64,000 nt of DNA from Pseudomonas haemolytica (GCF_009659625.1 NZ_VOIW01000006.1:124001-188000); one strand, 5' to 3'; positions 8,801 to 16,078 are shown, numbered from the stretch's first letter. Notes: generated by a model not told the origin, from the sequence alone. Numbers and translations: made by a program.

Positions 8801-9561
8801 AGCAGGTCCTCGACCACCGTGAGGCAACCGGGCTCTTTCAAACTGGCCACCGCGATGGGCAACGGGTTAAGGCCCGCGGCCTGCAAGCGCTGGCAAAAAA
8901 CATCGATAAAACCGGTATTGGCCGCCTGCAAGTGGGAGCGGTAGAACAGCACCGCGGCCACCGGGCAATCGGCGCTCCAATCGGCCTGCCAGTCATTGAG
9001 GCGGGCATTGGCTTTATTGGGGTGATAGATCGCCGTACGCGGCAGGGTTTGCGGCTCCGCCCAGGCATAGTCGCGGCCCAAATGGGCACTGGCCAGGCAG
9101 TGATAAAAATCCAGCGCATTGCCCAGGCCACCCTGGCGCAAAAAGTGCCACAGCCGCTCGCGCTGCTCGGCATCAACGGTGCTCAGGCCACTGAGCTCCG
9201 GGTCCGGGCGATCATCCCCCGGCACCAGGATCAGGGTGACGCCGCGTTCGGCCAGCTCCACCAGACGCTCGATGCCATAGCGCCAATAACCAATGCCACC
9301 GTGCAGGGAAATCAGGATGACCTTGGCGTGGCGCAACACCTCATCAACGTACAGGTCGACCGAGGCGTGGTTCTGCACCTGCATCGGGTTGGCCAGGCGC
9401 AGGCTGGGGTAATCCAAGGGCAACTGCTGCGCCGCTTCGGCGAGCAGCGCCAGGCTGGAATCGCCGCTGCACAGGATCACCAGTTCAGCGGGGGTTTGGC
9501 CAAGGTCGGCAATATTGTCGTCCGCGACGAAACCACCGGGTTGGGTCCTGAGCAGGTGCAT
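5800..9561 (-). CDS. cobN: Cobaltochelatase subunit CobN
   Basis: A 1253-residue large subunit that binds the corrin ring and inserts cobalt in the aerobic cobalamin pathway. Recognisable CobN/ChlH features include GNGVGLDTP, GVIHVGKHGNLEWLPGKG and WATGSQRVDDFE, the last being typical of the C-terminal half. The length is normal for the family. The cobW stop lies 2 nt upstream and the ATPase start overlaps the cobN stop, so the four frames form one tight operon. Control is expected from the cobalamin riboswitch ahead of cobW. Energy is supplied by the ChlI/ChlD-type pair that follows rather than by CobS/CobT. Confidence 0.97.
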   Translation of the reverse strand: MHLLRTQPGGFVADDNIADLGQTPAELVILCSGDSSLALLAEAAQQLPLDYPSLRLANPMQVQNHASVDLYVDEVLRHAKVILISLHGGIGYWRYGIERLVELAERGVTLILVPGDDRPDPELSGLSTVDAEQRERLWHFLRQGGLGNALDFYHCLASAHLGRDYAWAEPQTLPRTAIYHPNKANARLNDWQADWSADCPVAAVLFYRSHLQAANTGFIDVFCQRLQAAGLNPLPIAVASLKEPGCLTVVEDLLDDVDAAVILNTTGFAQSSPEAPHLRPFRRNIPVIQAICAQDNQPGWQASEQGLGPRDLAMHIALPELDGRIISRPISFKDLAWRSERSQSDVVCYRAAPERMDFVAELARRWVDLARVPNAEKRIALILANYPTRDGRIGNGVGLDTPAAALNILRALQAEGYPVAQLLPDSGTALIHALLGGVTNDLDSLDLRPCHQSLGLQDYQAMFDRLPESNREAVLERWGTPQNDPMFRDGRMMIAGLRLGLTFVGIQPARGYQVDASAVYHDPDLVPPHGYLAFYFWLRHTYGAHGVIHVGKHGNLEWLPGKGVGLSQNCWPDVLLGPLPNIYPFIVNDPGEGAQAKRRTQAVIIDHLMPPLTRAETYGPLRNLELLADEYYEAQLLDPRRALELQKDILKLVRETRIDQELELDGEADADIWLPRLDTYLCDLKESQIRDGLHIFGESPEGRLRIDTLLALLRIPRGDGRGPQSSLLRVLAKAFELGFDPLDCALAEPWTGRRPLVLQKIDGQLWRTAGDTRERLELYAARLIEQALEGPIEQLEEPGWEDVKSVIESLRIVVAPRLDACGPAEMYGLLDALNGRFVPAGPSGAPSRGRLDVLPTGRNFFTVDVRNLPTTTAWRIGFQSANLILERHLQDHGDHLRQLGLSVWGTATMRTGGDDIAQAMALMGVRPVWATGSQRVDDFEILPISLLDRPRVDVTLRVSGFFRDAFANLIRLFDAAVQAVAALDEPDDMNPLAAKVRSERQALLESGLDAEAAGKQAGWRIFGAKPGAYGAGVQGAVDGRLWQSREDLAEVYLNWGGYAYGGSDEGTAAREQFAQRLSQVQAVVQNQDNREHDLLDSNDYYQFQGGMLAAVETLSGDKAASYHGDHSQPDLPRIRTLKEELNRVIRARAANPKWIEGVKRHGYKGAFEMAATVDNLFAFDATTALIDDHQYALLADAYLLDPDIRAFVQQHNPDALRDMTERMLEAQQRGMWQEPGAYRDALENLLLDIEEDS

Positions 9562-9563
9562 GG

Positions 9564-10625
9564 TTAAACGCTGAGGGCGGCGCGCAGTTGCGCTTCAAGG
9601 CCGGCGGCATCCAGTTCCTGGCCGATCAGCACCAGGCGCGTGGTCCGCGCTTCATCGGCGCCCCAGGCACGGTCGAAGTGCTTGTCGAAGCGCGTGCCCA
9701 CGCCCTGGATCAGCAGGCGCATCGGCTTGTTCGGGATCGCGGCGAAGCCTTTGATACGCAGAATGCCGTGCTGGACAACCAATTGCGTCAAGGCGTCGAG
9801 CAACAGCGCTTCGTCGGCTTGAGGCAGGTTGATGGAGATGGAGTCGAAGGCATCGTGATCGTGGTCGTCTTCACCGTCGTGGTGATGATCGTGATGGCTG
9901 TGACGAGCGTCGATATGTTCCTCGGAACCGGCGCCCAGACCGATCAGCACGTCCAGGGGCAGGCGACCGCTGCTGGCTTCGATGACCTTCACCGCCGGCG
10001 GCAGCTCTTCGGCGACTTCCAGGCGCACGCGGGCCAGGTCTTCGGCACTGATCAGGTCGGCTTTGTTGAGGATTACCAGGTCGGCGCTGGCCAGTTGGTC
10101 GGCGAACAGTTCGTGCAACGGCGACTCGTGGTCCAGGTTCGGGTCGAGTTTGCGCTGGGCGTCGACTTGATCCGGGAACGCGGCGAACGTACCAGCGGCC
10201 ACGGCCGGGCTGTCGACCACGGTGATCACCGCATCGACTGTGCAGGCGCTGCGGATTTCCGGCCACTGGAAGGCTTGCACCAGCGGTTTTGGCAGGGCCA
10301 GGCCCGAGGTTTCGATGAGGATATGGTCAAGGTCACCGCGACGGGCAACCAGTTCGCGCATCACCGGGAAGAATTCCTCCTGAACGGTGCAGCACAGGCA
10401 ACCGTTGGCCAGTTCGTACACGCGGCCGTTGGCTTCTTCTTCGGTGCAACCGATGGAGCACTGCTTGAGGATTTCACCGTCAATGCCCAGCTCGCCGAAC
10501 TCGTTGACGATCACCGCAATCCGACGGCCCTGGGCATTGTCGAGCATATGGCGCAGCAACGTGGTTTTGCCCGAGCCCAGGAAGCCGGTAACGATGGTGA
10601 CGGGAAGTTTGGCCAGTGTTTTCAT
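9564..10625 (-). CDS. cobW: CobW-type COG0523 GTPase (metal chaperone for B12 synthesis)
   Basis: A 353-residue G3E GTPase. The P-loop is GFLGSGKTT (14-22), the metal-binding CxCC motif is CLCC (76-79), and NKADL provides guanine specificity. A His/Asp-rich tract follows around residues 243-262 (SHHDHHHDGEDDHDHD). It is the first gene after the minus-strand cobalamin riboswitch and heads the cobN operon, which supports a role in delivering cobalt to the chelatase rather than the zinc role of other COG0523 members. The start ATG at 10625 lies beside a hairpin that can hide its ribosome-binding site (10629-10648). Confidence 0.95.
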   Translation of the reverse strand: MKTLAKLPVTIVTGFLGSGKTTLLRHMLDNAQGRRIAVIVNEFGELGIDGEILKQCSIGCTEEEANGRVYELANGCLCCTVQEEFFPVMRELVARRGDLDHILIETSGLALPKPLVQAFQWPEIRSACTVDAVITVVDSPAVAAGTFAAFPDQVDAQRKLDPNLDHESPLHELFADQLASADLVILNKADLISAEDLARVRLEVAEELPPAVKVIEASSGRLPLDVLIGLGAGSEEHIDARHSHHDHHHDGEDDHDHDAFDSISINLPQADEALLLDALTQLVVQHGILRIKGFAAIPNKPMRLLIQGVGTRFDKHFDRAWGADEARTTRLVLIGQELDAAGLEAQLRAALSV

Positions 10626-10628
10626 CGG

Positions 10629-10648
10629 ATGCCCTTTGGGGCGGGCAT
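10629..10648 (-). promoter_or_regulatory. Hairpin sequestering the cobW ribosome-binding site
   Basis: On the minus strand, ATGCCC and GGGCAT are complementary 6-nt arms around GCCCCAAA. The A-rich/GGG part that would serve as the Shine-Dalgarno lies in the loop and 3' arm, 4 nt before the cobW ATG. This fits the translational control usual for Gram-negative B12 riboswitches. The hairpin is seen in the sequence; its switching is inferred. Confidence 0.55.
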
Positions 10649-10730
10649 ACGGGACGACAGGCCCTGCGGCATCGCGCAGCAGCGGATTTCGTCACCGGAT
10701 CACCCCGCCCGGTTGAATTGGAAAATCGGT

Positions 10731-10914
10731 GACGAGGCAGGTCTCCTGGCTTGGGGCGTGCAGGTCTTGCGACCAACGCTGACTGCGCCTTCCCGCCGTC
10801 TCGGCAGTGGCGTGGCAGTCAACTGAACCCTTCACAGTTGCGGGGGCAGCCGCGGCTTGAACCGCGTTCCCTTCTTAGCTTCGACCTGGGCCGAAGAACC
10901 TCGAGGGTGCAAGG
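10731..10914 (-). ncRNA. Cobalamin riboswitch upstream of cobW
   Basis: Read on the minus strand, the region contains the B12-box elements in order: AAGAAGGGAACGCGG, then GCTGCCCCCGCAACTGT, a variable arm around GCCGAGACGGCGGGAAGG, and the closing GCCAGGAGACCTGCC. These are the conserved parts of the adenosylcobalamin riboswitch class. It lies about 105 nt ahead of the cobW start and should repress cobW-cobN-chlI-chlD when B12 is plentiful. The exact ends are approximate. Confidence 0.93.
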
Positions 10915-11020
10915 CTACGCAGTGCGGGAGAACCGGTCAATATTGATCGTTCGCACGCCACAGAAGCGCTCACCCGATGCGAGGCCCAATCAACTTGAAA
11001 CAAATTACTTGTCGGTTCAA

Positions 11021-11049
11021 GGAATCATTTGCGCAGCGCAAACCACAAC
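11021..11049 (+). promoter_or_regulatory. Weak candidate hrp box (HrpL promoter)
   Basis: GGAATC at 11021-11026, a 16-nt spacer, then CCACAAC at 11043-11049. The consensus as I know it is GGAACC-N15/16-CCACNNA, so there are two mismatches. The spacer contains the palindrome TTTGCGC-A-GCGCAAA. The element ends 62 nt before the ATG of the orphan gene, close to the 64 nt found for the glycosyltransferase-toxin gene. Confidence 0.35.
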
Positions 11050-11110
11050 TCTCTGCCACGTCATCAAGGCCATTGATGCGTGGTTCACCCAACATTCTAT
11101 GGAGTCAACA

Positions 11111-11530
11111 ATGGCACTCACAGTCTCGCCACACATCAATACAGCACCGCCTGCCGAAACGCACGCTATCACCCAGCGAGAAAATCCGCAGACCACAACC
11201 AGCGAACGGCCCGTCGACCTGCTGACTCGCGAGGAGCTCTTGCAAGAAATCATCGACAATATGGACGCCTTGCATGACCCCAGGTTCGACTCCGAAACCA
11301 TCACCCGCGATTCGCTCAAGAGGACAGCTGACGGAGTGCCGCTGCGAGGCACACCGCCAACACCACGCCAGAGCGAGATCGCGGCGGAGACCTTGAAGCG
11401 CAAAGACGTGTTCAAGGAACTCGACTTGATTGGCGGGAGCACCATGTTCCCGCTCAACGGCACATTTACCCTCGATGATGCAGAGAATGTGGCCGCCGGA
11501 CGCCGTTCGACAGTCGCTTTTGCCGAGTAA
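11111..11530 (+). CDS. Hypothetical 139-aa protein, possible secreted effector
   Basis: I do not recognise this protein. It has 139 residues, no cysteine, no membrane segment and no Sec signal peptide. The first 12 residues (MALTVSPHINTA) contain no acidic residue, and the first 35 are rich in Ser, Thr, Pro, Asn and Gln, which is the composition reported for type III secretion signals. A helical middle follows (LTREELLQEIIDNMD), then SLKRTADGVPLRGTPPTP. A GGAGTC ribosome-binding site precedes ATG 11111; longer in-frame starts upstream would run through the riboswitch. It lies alone between two divergent cobalamin riboswitches, and a weak hrp-box-like element is upstream. A role as an effector is inference only. 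Confidence 0.7.
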   Translation: MALTVSPHINTAPPAETHAITQRENPQTTTSERPVDLLTREELLQEIIDNMDALHDPRFDSETITRDSLKRTADGVPLRGTPPTPRQSEIAAETLKRKDVFKELDLIGGSTMFPLNGTFTLDDAENVAAGRRSTVAFAE

Positions 11531-11683
11531 AACCTTGAAGGCCGGTGCAGCGAACGATAGCCGGCTGCCTCTAGGGGTATGACTGAACTCAACAGTGCCC
11601 TTTCCATCCACGGGGAAGGGCCAAACCCTGAATGCCATACAACCCTCATTGACGCATAACTCCCGCTCATGCTCTCCTACACA

Positions 11684-11876
11684 TCTTGTTTCGGGTGCCC
11701 TTCACAGGGTGAAACGGGAAATCGGTGCGCCATAGACCTATGGCAAGTCCGGTGCTGCCCCCGCAACGGTAAGCGAGCGAAGCGTCAAATCCACTGTGCT
11801 GCGCATGGGAAGGAGATGCTTATCAGGCTGGACTCTTTCAAGAGCCGCCCCTCGCAAGCCCGGAGACCGGCCCGAA
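11684..11876 (+). ncRNA. Cobalamin riboswitch upstream of cbtB
   Basis: The order of conserved elements is clear: TCGGGTGCCCTTCACAGGG, AACGGGAAATCGGTGCG, GGTGCTGCCCCCGCAACGG, a variable arm, then GCAAGCCCGGAGACCGGCCC. This is a cobalamin riboswitch on the plus strand about 110 nt ahead of cbtB. It should repress cobalt uptake and the following cob genes when B12 is sufficient. Boundaries are approximate. Confidence 0.95.
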
Positions 11877-11917
11877 AAAATCAGATAACAAACCCGCGGT
11901 GGGCGGGCGCTGTTCAG

Positions 11918-11946
11918 AACCCTGCGTGCCTGGCTCGCGGGGTTTT
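11918..11946 (+). terminator. Leader terminator/attenuator after the cbtB riboswitch
   Basis: AACCCTGCG pairs with CGCGGGGTT around a short loop and is followed by TTTTC, so it looks like an intrinsic terminator in the leader, 41 nt before cbtB. An upstream segment, AACCCGCG at 11891-11898, can pair with the same 3' arm, giving a competing stem. This arrangement suggests riboswitch-controlled attenuation; folding was judged by eye. Confidence 0.55.
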
Positions 11947-11986
11947 CATGCGCTCGTTTCACCCTGACACTCGAAAGGGACGCGCC

Positions 11987-12175
11987 ATGTCGATCATCAG
12001 CAGCACTTCGCACTCCGCCAGCAGCACCGCCACCTTGAGCCAACGCCTGACTGCCGCTATCGGTGCGTCGATCCTGGGCGCGTGCCTTGTGTATTTCGCC
12101 GGCTTCTCGCATATCGAGGCCGTGCACAACGCGGCCCACGATACCCGCCACAGCGCCGCATTCCCGTGCCACTGA
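11987..12175 (+). CDS. cbtB: Cobalt transporter subunit CbtB
   Basis: A 62-residue membrane protein with one transmembrane helix (AAIGASILGACLVYFAGF, about residues 24-41) and a His-rich periplasmic tail, HIEAVHNAAHDTRHSAAFPCH by pieces, in which histidines are evenly spaced for metal binding. This is the usual size and shape of CbtB, the small partner of CbtA in B12-regulated cobalt uptake. It is the first gene after the plus-strand riboswitch; cbtA starts 11 nt downstream. The track-independent start at 11987 follows an AAGGGA ribosome-binding site. Confidence 0.93.
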   Translation: MSIISSTSHSASSTATLSQRLTAAIGASILGACLVYFAGFSHIEAVHNAAHDTRHSAAFPCH

Positions 12176-12186
12176 GACTTGCCGAC

Positions 12187-12891
12187 ATGATCAAGCGTAT
12201 TGCCCGAACCGCAGGGTTCACCGGCTTGTTGGCCGCCCTGCTGCTGACCCTGCTGCAAAGCTTGTGGGTCGCGCCGTTGATTTTGCAGGCGGAGACCTAT
12301 GAAAAGGCTCCGGCTGTCGCCGAAGTCACCCATGAACATGCCGCAGGGGCCGCTGCCCACACCCACGACGCCGAAGCCTGGGAGCCGGAAGATGGCTGGC
12401 AGCGCGTGCTGTCGACTACCGGTGGCAACCTGGTAGTGGCGGTCGGGTTTGCGCTGATGCTGGCCGGCCTGTACACCTTGCGCGCACCGACCCGCACCGC
12501 CCAGGGTTTGCTTTGGGGCCTGGCGGGTTACGCGACCTTTGTGCTGGCGCCCACCCTGGGCCTGCCACCGGAATTACCGGGCACTGCAGCGGCTGACCTT
12601 GCGCTGCGCCAGACCTGGTGGATCGGCACCGCAGCTTCCACCGCTGCGGGTATCGCGCTGATCGTGTTCGGGCGCAATTGGCTGTTGAAAGTGCTGGGCG
12701 TGGCGATCCTTGCCGTGCCTCATATCATCGGTGCGCCACAGCCACAAGTGCATTCGATGTTGGCCCCGGAGGCTCTCGAAGCGCAGTTCAAGATCGCCTC
12801 GCAGTTGACCAACGTGGCGTTCTGGCTGGCCCTGGGCCTGATCAGCGCCTGGCTGTTCCGCCGCAACCGCGATGATCAATACTCGGCATGA
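12187..12891 (+). CDS. cbtA: Cobalt transporter subunit CbtA
   Basis: A 234-residue inner-membrane protein with about five or six hydrophobic segments, starting with an N-terminal helix (FTGLLAALLLTLLQSLWVAP). A periplasmic loop holds the metal-ligand-rich stretch THEHAAGAAAHTHDAEAWEP, which is characteristic of CbtA. A longer in-frame ORF extends upstream into cbtB, but the start MIKRIARTAGF at 12187 gives the normal length. The gene follows cbtB by 11 nt and overlaps cobE by ATGA. The pair is expected to import Co2+ for corrin synthesis. Confidence 0.94.
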   Translation: MIKRIARTAGFTGLLAALLLTLLQSLWVAPLILQAETYEKAPAVAEVTHEHAAGAAAHTHDAEAWEPEDGWQRVLSTTGGNLVVAVGFALMLAGLYTLRAPTRTAQGLLWGLAGYATFVLAPTLGLPPELPGTAAADLALRQTWWIGTAASTAAGIALIVFGRNWLLKVLGVAILAVPHIIGAPQPQVHSMLAPEALEAQFKIASQLTNVAFWLALGLISAWLFRRNRDDQYSA

Positions 12892-13280
12892 CCCTGGTAG
12901 TCGGCCTGGGTTGCCAGCGGGGTTGTGATGTTCACACCCTGCTGGGCCTGTTTGACAGTGCGCTAGCCGAAGGCGGCATTGCACGCCAACGCATCACGGC
13001 GCTGGCGAGCATTGATCGCAAACAGGATGAACCCGGGTTGCTGGCCCTGGCCCAGTTGCTGGACTTGCCACTCCAGTGTTTCAGTGCGCAACAGTTGGCC
13101 GGTTATGAACACCGCCTGAGCCACAAGTCAGCCCTGGCTTTTGCCCATACTGGCTGTTACGGCATCGCCGAAAGCGCCGCCCTGGCCTTGGCCGAGCAAC
13201 TCGCCCACGGCCCTGCCCGCCTGCTGATCACCCGCAAGAAAACCGCCCAGGCCACGTTTGCATTAGCCTGTACCGGTTAA
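12888..13280 (+). CDS. cobE: Cobalamin biosynthesis protein CobE (CbiG C-terminal-like)
   Basis: A 130-residue protein of the CobE/CbiG C-terminal family, which acts in the early cobalamin pathway; its exact reaction is unsettled. It begins LVVGLGCQRGCD and carries SIDRKQDEPGLL, both typical, and later SHKSALAF with a short helical tail. The start overlaps the cbtA stop (ATGA), so it is co-translated. cobM follows after 70 nt. The position inside the riboswitch-controlled operon supports the assignment. Confidence 0.93.
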   Translation: MTLVVGLGCQRGCDVHTLLGLFDSALAEGGIARQRITALASIDRKQDEPGLLALAQLLDLPLQCFSAQQLAGYEHRLSHKSALAFAHTGCYGIAESAALALAEQLAHGPARLLITRKKTAQATFALACTG

Positions 13281-13350
13281 AAACCCGATAATTGCCGTTC
13301 TCGATCATGAGCAATCTTCATGCTCGCCCGTTTTTCAACAGGAATCCTCC

Positions 13351-14097
13351 ATGACCGTCTACTTCATCGGCGCAGGTCCCGGCGACCCGGAACTGATTAC
13401 CGTCAAGGGCCAGCGGCTGATCCGCAGTTGCCCGGTGATCATCTATGCCGGCTCGCTGGTACCTGCGGCGGTGCTGGAAGGCCATCGGGCGCAACAGGTG
13501 GTCAACAGCGCCGAGCTGCACCTGGAGCAGATCATCGACCTGATCAAAACTGCCCACGCAAACGGCCAGGATGTGGCACGCGTGCACTCCGGCGACCCAA
13601 GCCTGTATGGGGCGATAGGCGAGCAGATCCGCCACTTGCGTGAGCTGGGCATCCCCTTCCAGATCATTCCCGGGGTCACGGCAGTGGCGGCCTGTGCGGC
13701 GCTGCTGGAAACCGAACTGACCCTGCCGGACATTGCCCAGAGCGTGATCCTGACCCGCTATGCCGATAAAACCAGCATGCCGGCCGGTGAAGACTTCGAC
13801 AGCCTGGCTCGCCACGGCACGACCATGGCGATTCACCTGGGTGTCAACCACTTGGAGAAGATCGTCGCCGAGCTGCTGCCGCATTATGGCGCCGATTGCC
13901 CGATAGCCGTGGTGCACCGGGCTACATGGCCGGATCAGGACTGGGCCGTCGGCACCCTGGCGGATATTGCCGGCAAGGTCGCAACCAAGGGGTTCCGGCG
14001 TACTGCGTTGATTGTGGTGGGCCGGGTGCTGGCCAGTGATAGTTTCAGTGAGTCGTCGCTGTATCGGGCCGGGCATGCGCACCTTTATCGGCCTTGA
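13351..14097 (+). CDS. cobM: Precorrin-4 C(11)-methyltransferase
   Basis: A 248-residue SAM-dependent tetrapyrrole methylase that converts precorrin-4 to precorrin-5 in the aerobic B12 pathway. It starts YFIGAGPGDPELITVKGQ, contains the CobM-typical IYAGSLVP and VHSGDPSLYGAIGEQ, and has the PGVTAVAACAA segment that lines the SAM site. Length is normal. It is preceded by AGGAATCC and is the last gene of the cbtB operon. Confidence 0.96.
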   Translation: MTVYFIGAGPGDPELITVKGQRLIRSCPVIIYAGSLVPAAVLEGHRAQQVVNSAELHLEQIIDLIKTAHANGQDVARVHSGDPSLYGAIGEQIRHLRELGIPFQIIPGVTAVAACAALLETELTLPDIAQSVILTRYADKTSMPAGEDFDSLARHGTTMAIHLGVNHLEKIVAELLPHYGADCPIAVVHRATWPDQDWAVGTLADIAGKVATKGFRRTALIVVGRVLASDSFSESSLYRAGHAHLYRP

Positions 14098-14346
14098 TTT
14101 TTTACTTCACAAAGTAAAATCAACACACTGATTTTTATTAATAAATACAGAAAAATGTGGGAGGGGCCTTGCCCCCGATGAGCATGGGTATCTACACAAC
14201 TTCGTAGCTGACAACGGTAACTACGATGCGAAGCGAGCCGCTCTTGATCTTGATCTTGATCTGGCTTTTGATCTTAGGCGCCCCGTCAAACCACGCTGGC
14301 CGAACGCAGGCTTGAATCCGTGGGTAACAGCAACTTACTGAATTTA
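14094..14346. repeat. Gene-free stretch with REP element and dispersed-repeat-like sequence
   Basis: No gene is seen here. It holds an AT-rich hairpin just after the cobM stop (14094-14125), which may end that operon, and a single REP-like palindrome at 14155-14180 (GTGGGAGGGGCCTTGCCCCC). A low-complexity hexamer run, CTTGAT repeated (about 14242-14275), is followed by a stretch from 14276 to 14346 without coding character. The latter part looks like a repeat I believe recurs in fluorescens-group genomes, but I cannot check that here. Confidence 0.5.
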
Positions 14347-14352
14347 AATCAA

Positions 14353-14383
14353 AAAAAACGGCGCTCACGGGGCGCCGTTTTTT
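14353..14383. terminator. Bidirectional intrinsic terminator
   Basis: AAAAAA-CGGCGC and GCGCCG-TTTTTT form a GC stem flanked by A and T runs on both sides, so it can terminate from either strand. It lies 22 nt beyond the nfuA stop and is the likely nfuA terminator. Confidence 0.9.
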
Positions 14384-14405
14384 ATGCTCGCAGTGAACAC
14401 CTTAC

Positions 14406-14990
14406 TCAGTAGTAGGCGTTTTCTTTCTGCGTGTGGTCGGTCACGTCACGTACGCCCTTGAGCTCAGGAATACGCTCCAGCAGGGTGCGCTCGATGCCTT
14501 CGCGCAACGTCACGTCCGCCTGGCCACAGCCCTGGCAACCGCCGCCGAACTTCAATACAGCGATACCGTCATCCACTACGTCGATCAGGCTCACCTGGCC
14601 GCCGTGGCTGGCCAGCCCGGGGTTGATCTCGGTTTGCAGGTAGTAGTTGATGCGCTCGTTGACCGGGCTATCGGCGTTGACGTTCGGCACCTTGGCGTTG
14701 GGCGCCTTGATGGTCAACTGGCCGCCCATGCGGTCGGTGGCGTAGTCGACCACGGCGTCGTCGAGGAAGGCTTCGCTGAAGTTATCGATGTACGCGGTGA
14801 AGCTTTTCAGCCCCAGGGCGGTGTCTTCAGGCTTCTCTTCCCCAGGCTTGCAGTAGGCAATGCAAGTCTCGGCGTATTGGGTGCCGGGCTGGGTGATAAA
14901 GACGCGGATGCCGATACCCGGGGTGTTCTGCTTGGACAGCAGGTCAGCCAGGTAATCGTGGGCGGCGTCGGTAATGGTTATGGCAGTCAT
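14406..14990 (-). CDS. nfuA: Fe-S biogenesis protein NfuA
   Basis: A 194-residue carrier that delivers [4Fe-4S] clusters to target enzymes. The N-terminal part is a degenerate A-type (IscA/SufA-like) domain, and the C-terminal NifU-like domain has the cluster-binding CxxC in GGCQGCGQADV (Cys152, Cys155). The length and layout match E. coli and Pseudomonas NfuA. The start ATG at 14990 is preceded by GGAGTTTCC. It stands as a single transcription unit. Confidence 0.97.
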   Translation of the reverse strand: MTAITITDAAHDYLADLLSKQNTPGIGIRVFITQPGTQYAETCIAYCKPGEEKPEDTALGLKSFTAYIDNFSEAFLDDAVVDYATDRMGGQLTIKAPNAKVPNVNADSPVNERINYYLQTEINPGLASHGGQVSLIDVVDDGIAVLKFGGGCQGCGQADVTLREGIERTLLERIPELKGVRDVTDHTQKENAYY

Positions 14991-15049
14991 GGAAACTCCT
15001 CACAGGCTTGCCGGCAGTTTACGCCAAATCATTACAGAGGTACAAAGTC

Positions 15050-16078
15050 CTAGTATTTTTGTCGGGAAATAATTACCCGCTCCTCAACGCCCAGCCAACG
15101 CTTGAGCGTACGATAGGTTGCTTTCTCCAGCCATTGGTAGCTGCCATAGGCGCCCAGCGCTATCACCGCGATGCAAACCGGCAGGATTGCGTAGGGGTCC
15201 AGCCCCATCCGTTCAGCAACCCACCGCCCGGCGACCAACACCAATACGTGGATCAAGTACACCGAATAAGAGCAATCACCGAGCAACTTCAAGATGCGCG
15301 AACCCTGGAAGTAAGGCTCCAGGGCCACACAGCTGATAACCAATAGCGCACTGGGCACGCCCCACTCCAGCGCTCGGGGTACATCTGCCCCGTGATAAAT
15401 CGCCGCCAGCGCCACCGCGATGCCCAACAGCGGCAGCCACGCCCTGGCCCGGCACAGGCCACGGCGGTACAGCATGCCGATCACAATGCCCATCAGGAAT
15501 TCCAGCACGATGTCGTTACTGTAGAACCCGCTGGCCAGGTTCAAAGCAGGGCTGATGATGCAGCACACGAGATACAGCAACGCGGCCACTACCCACAACC
15601 GGTAAGACCCGCGAACCCACAAAGCCACGGCAAACAGAACATAGAACAGCATCTCGAAGTTCAGGGTCCAGCCGACATCCAGTAACGGATACACCCCAAA
15701 CCCACCCGGGTTCTCGGCCGGGATAAACAGCAGCGACAGGAGTACATGACTGGGCACGACCTGAGCTTCTGGAAACATCGAGGGTACGGCCAGAACCACC
15801 AGAGCCATGAGCAGCGTATAGAACCAATACGCCGGCGCGATCCGTGCCAGGCGCATGAGCATGAATTGCCAGGGGGTCAGCGCCTTGTCCGCGGTCGCGA
15901 GGAAAATCACCAGGCCACTGATGACAAAGAATATGTCCACCCCAATGCCGCCCTTGTCGGCAAACAGGTAGGCCAGCGGGGTGTCCACATCAAATTCAAA
16001 AAACACCTGAATGAAGTGATGCCCTACCACCATCCACGCCGCCAAGGCACGTAGCGCCTGCACTGAAATCAACATCAT
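15050..16078 (-). CDS. Acyltransferase 3 family membrane protein
   Basis: A 342-residue integral membrane O-acyltransferase of the OafA/ExoZ family. It opens with SVQALRALAAWMVVGHHF, the conserved N-terminal block with the catalytic-type histidine, and has about ten hydrophobic segments. ATGATG at 16078 follows an AAGG ribosome-binding site; a longer frame to 16153 has no good site. Such proteins acylate polysaccharide, lipid A or other cell-surface sugars; the substrate cannot be told. No polysaccharide genes are adjacent. The codon use is less GC-rich than its neighbours in places. Confidence 0.88.
   Translation of the reverse strand: MMLISVQALRALAAWMVVGHHFIQVFFEFDVDTPLAYLFADKGGIGVDIFFVISGLVIFLATADKALTPWQFMLMRLARIAPAYWFYTLLMALVVLAVPSMFPEAQVVPSHVLLSLLFIPAENPGGFGVYPLLDVGWTLNFEMLFYVLFAVALWVRGSYRLWVVAALLYLVCCIISPALNLASGFYSNDIVLEFLMGIVIGMLYRRGLCRARAWLPLLGIAVALAAIYHGADVPRALEWGVPSALLVISCVALEPYFQGSRILKLLGDCSYSVYLIHVLVLVAGRWVAERMGLDPYAILPVCIAVIALGAYGSYQWLEKATYRTLKRWLGVEERVIISRQKY

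Noticed and set aside
14242..14275. CTTGAT repeats as a CRISPR-like array
   Set aside because: Six-base tandem units with no spacers; no cas genes in the window.
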